Shown: positions 4,760 through 6,417 of the stretch, piece after piece | How positions within the stretch are numbered: the first letter of the stretch is position 1 | Layout of the letters: each line of letters starts with the position of its first letter | NCBI GenBank assembly: GCA_937888775.1 | Contig: CALAQT010000370.1 | Span: forward strand, 1 to 6,417 | Length of the DNA stretch: 6,417 bases | Direction of reading: 5' to 3' | Source: an uncultured Actinomycetes bacterium | Lineage (GTDB): Bacteria; Actinomycetota; Thermoleophilia; Solirubrobacterales; Solirubrobacteraceae | Notes under the pieces: model-generated | What the model was told of the DNA's origin: nothing | The model's database searches: none | Seen by the model: the letters and a program-made list of their open reading frames with translations, nothing else | Program-made: the position numbers and the translations under genes

Positions 4760-6358
4760 CTAGGACTGGATCCGCACCGTGTCGAAGCGGAGGTTGAACT
4801 CAGGCTCAGGCAGGAACCCGTGCACTTCGCTCGCCATCGCTACCAGTCCCGGAAGCCAGTAGAGCGGGATCCACGGCACTTGGTCGGCAAGGATTTGGCA
4901 CGCTTGACTGTAGATCTTGCTGCGCTGACCCGGATCGATCGTCTCGCGCCCCTCGATCAGAAGCCGGTCAAGAGTAGGCGTTGAAGCGTACTGGCTGAAG
5001 TTGTAAAGCCCATCACTGCGGAAGTAGCGGTACAAATGCTGGTCAGGGTCAAGTCCGTTTACGAGCCCGCAAATAAATCCCTGATAGTTGTGCTTCGTGA
5101 TCACATTGTCGACCCAGACGCCGGCCGCCTCCGTCGGCGCCGTCGCGTTGATCCCGATTGCTTGCAGCTGGTAGGCAATCAGCTCGGAAGCCAACTGCAT
5201 ATCGGGAAACGCTGCGCCGCCGCAGGCGGAAAAGCTAAACGAGAATCCATTCGGATAGCCAGCCTCAGCGAGCAGCGCCTTCGCCCGCACCGGGTCGTAG
5301 GAAAGTGGTTTCACGTTTACCTTGATCGGTGAGGCGGGTGCCACCATCGTCTGAGCGGGGGCACCCTGACCGTAGGTGGCGGCCTTGGCGAGCTCGTTCT
5401 TATTGAGAGCCATCGCAATTGCTTGGCGGACACGCACGTCGCTGAACGGCTTGACGCGACAATTGAACCCTAGCTCGTTCACCCAGCTTGACTTGAAGTG
5501 GACCAGGGTGATGCCGCTCCGGTTTGTAACCTGAGCCACCAGGGCCAGCGGCACAGAATCGATGAAGTCGACCTGTTTGCTCAGGAGGGCCTCGAGCTTG
5601 TCGCTGGCGTCGGGAATGACCTGATAGTCGAGCTCTGCCAGGTAGGGAAGTGGCTTCCGCCAGTAGTCCGGAAACTTCTGCAGCGTCACCGACGTCTTCG
5701 GGACCTGTGAGACCCACTGGAATGGTCCCGTACCCACAGGCTTCGTGCCCAGATTCGGCACGGCCTCCCGCGGGATGATCGCCGACCATGCTGGTTCTTG
5801 GAGCGCAACAGGAAGAATGCCGTAGCGATTCTTCAGTTTCAGGGCGACGGTGTGCGAATCGATGACCTCTATGGCGCCGATCGGGGAGAGATCCGCGGCG
5901 GCACTTGCGTGGAGCTTGGGGTCGAGGATCCGTTCAAGCGAGAACTTGACATCGTCGGCGACGACCGCACGACCGTTGTGAAACTTGACTCCCGGGCGAA
6001 GCTTGAACGTCCACGTCAGCTCGTCACTCGACACCACCCAGGACGCGGCAATCTCACCAACGGGGCTTAACGTCTCCGGATTGAGAACCGTCAAGCCGCG
6101 GTAGATGTTCTCGAGCAACTGCTGGTCCCCGAGATCCGTGGTGGTGTGAGGATCGAGATCCACTGGACCAGCGGCAATCCCGATCCGGATCTTGGCTCCC
6201 GACTGAACGTCCTTAGCTTCGCCGAGCAGCTGAGCCCGGCGGCGCTTCGCAAGAGTGCCACCGCAGGCAGCGAGTCCGAGCCCGGACGCACCCGCCAACA
6301 ACGTTCGCCGAGTCATGCCCGGCCCGAGAGAGTCGGGAAGACGCTTCGAAGCAGTCAT
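4760..6358 (-). CDS. Family 5 ABC-transporter substrate-binding lipoprotein (peptide/nickel type)
   Basis: This 532-residue protein is an extracytoplasmic solute receptor that delivers substrates, often oligopeptides, to an ABC permease. The N-terminus has a twin-arginine motif (TRRTLLAG, Arg17-Arg18), a short hydrophobic stretch and a lipobox LAAC with Cys32. It is thus probably a Tat-exported lipoprotein anchored outside the membrane. SBP_bac_5 hallmarks include WTFKLRPGVKFHNG (116-129), DDVKFSLER (135-143), PVGTGPF (207-213), the DVRVRQAIAMALNK region and a C-terminal WIPLYWLPG. Length is normal for the family. The start at 6358 has AAAAGGA 7 bases upstream; an internal Met15 would also keep the signal peptide. 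The same frame is open to the window edge (last residues HALEYRPEKDAF), so a longer start outside cannot be fully ruled out. No permease or ATPase gene follows; instead the IS3 remnant ends 15 bases beyond its stop. The substrate cannot be predicted. Confidence 0.95.
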   Translation of the reverse strand: MTASKRLPDSLGPGMTRRTLLAGASGLGLAACGGTLAKRRRAQLLGEAKDVQSGAKIRIGIAAGPVDLDPHTTTDLGDQQLLENIYRGLTVLNPETLSPVGEIAASWVVSSDELTWTFKLRPGVKFHNGRAVVADDVKFSLERILDPKLHASAAADLSPIGAIEVIDSHTVALKLKNRYGILPVALQEPAWSAIIPREAVPNLGTKPVGTGPFQWVSQVPKTSVTLQKFPDYWRKPLPYLAELDYQVIPDASDKLEALLSKQVDFIDSVPLALVAQVTNRSGITLVHFKSSWVNELGFNCRVKPFSDVRVRQAIAMALNKNELAKAATYGQGAPAQTMVAPASPIKVNVKPLSYDPVRAKALLAEAGYPNGFSFSFSACGGAAFPDMQLASELIAYQLQAIGINATAPTEAAGVWVDNVITKHNYQGFICGLVNGLDPDQHLYRYFRSDGLYNFSQYASTPTLDRLLIEGRETIDPGQRSKIYSQACQILADQVPWIPLYWLPGLVAMASEVHGFLPEPEFNLRFDTVRIQS

Positions 6359-6365
6359 GAATGCG

Positions 6366-6372
6366 TCCTTTT
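6366..6372 (-). promoter_or_regulatory. Ribosome binding site AAAAGGA of the solute-binding protein gene
   Basis: The minus strand reads AAAAGGA, then 7 bases, then the ATG at 6358. It supports this start over the internal Met at residue 15, which has no comparable site. The remaining bases to 6417 show no clear promoter. Confidence 0.6.
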
Positions 6373-6417
6373 CCGGACGATACTCCAGGGCGTGCCGGAT
6401 GACCGCTGTGACCTGCC

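Overview
The window is high-GC DNA whose coding regions carry G or C at most third codon positions. The two-component proteins belong to subfamilies typical of Actinobacteria. My best guess is an actinobacterium, possibly a soil Thermoleophilia/Solirubrobacterales relative; this is inferred from protein style and composition only. No rRNA, tRNA, CRISPR array or intact mobile element was seen.

Layout. Bases 1-600 (+) hold the 3' part of a NarL/LuxR-type response regulator whose start lies outside the window. A short intergenic stretch with a GC-rich hairpin follows, then a small minus-strand gene of unknown function (731-1000) with a very good ribosome binding site. Bases 1273-1635 (-) encode a stand-alone CheY-like receiver domain. 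Just upstream of it on the same strand is a possible 80-residue hydrophobic protein (1665-1907). A divergent intergenic region of about 300 bases (1908-2207) contains a nested inverted repeat and a candidate promoter.

From 2208 rightward there is a tight operon joined by two ATGA overlaps: a membrane-anchored DUF4097-type beta-repeat protein (2208-2975), a membrane histidine kinase of the HisKA_3 class (2972-4447), and a 54-residue protein with a clear signal peptide (4444-4608). The first two look like an extracytoplasmic accessory protein paired with its sensor kinase. No response regulator follows the kinase. Instead, right after the small secreted protein, the DNA (about 4602-4744) reads as the frameshifted C-terminal tail and right end of an IS3-family transposase. 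The third operon gene may therefore be truncated, and whatever originally followed may have been lost.

Bases 4760-6358 (-) encode a Tat-type lipoprotein of the family 5 (peptide/nickel/dipeptide) solute-binding proteins, convergent with the operon. Its stop codon is only 15 bases from the inferred IS end, and no permease genes follow it.

The most interesting points are the DUF4097-kinase-small secreted peptide operon, the decayed IS3 tail beside two gene ends, and the separation of a response regulator from a kinase whose subfamilies normally form adjacent pairs.
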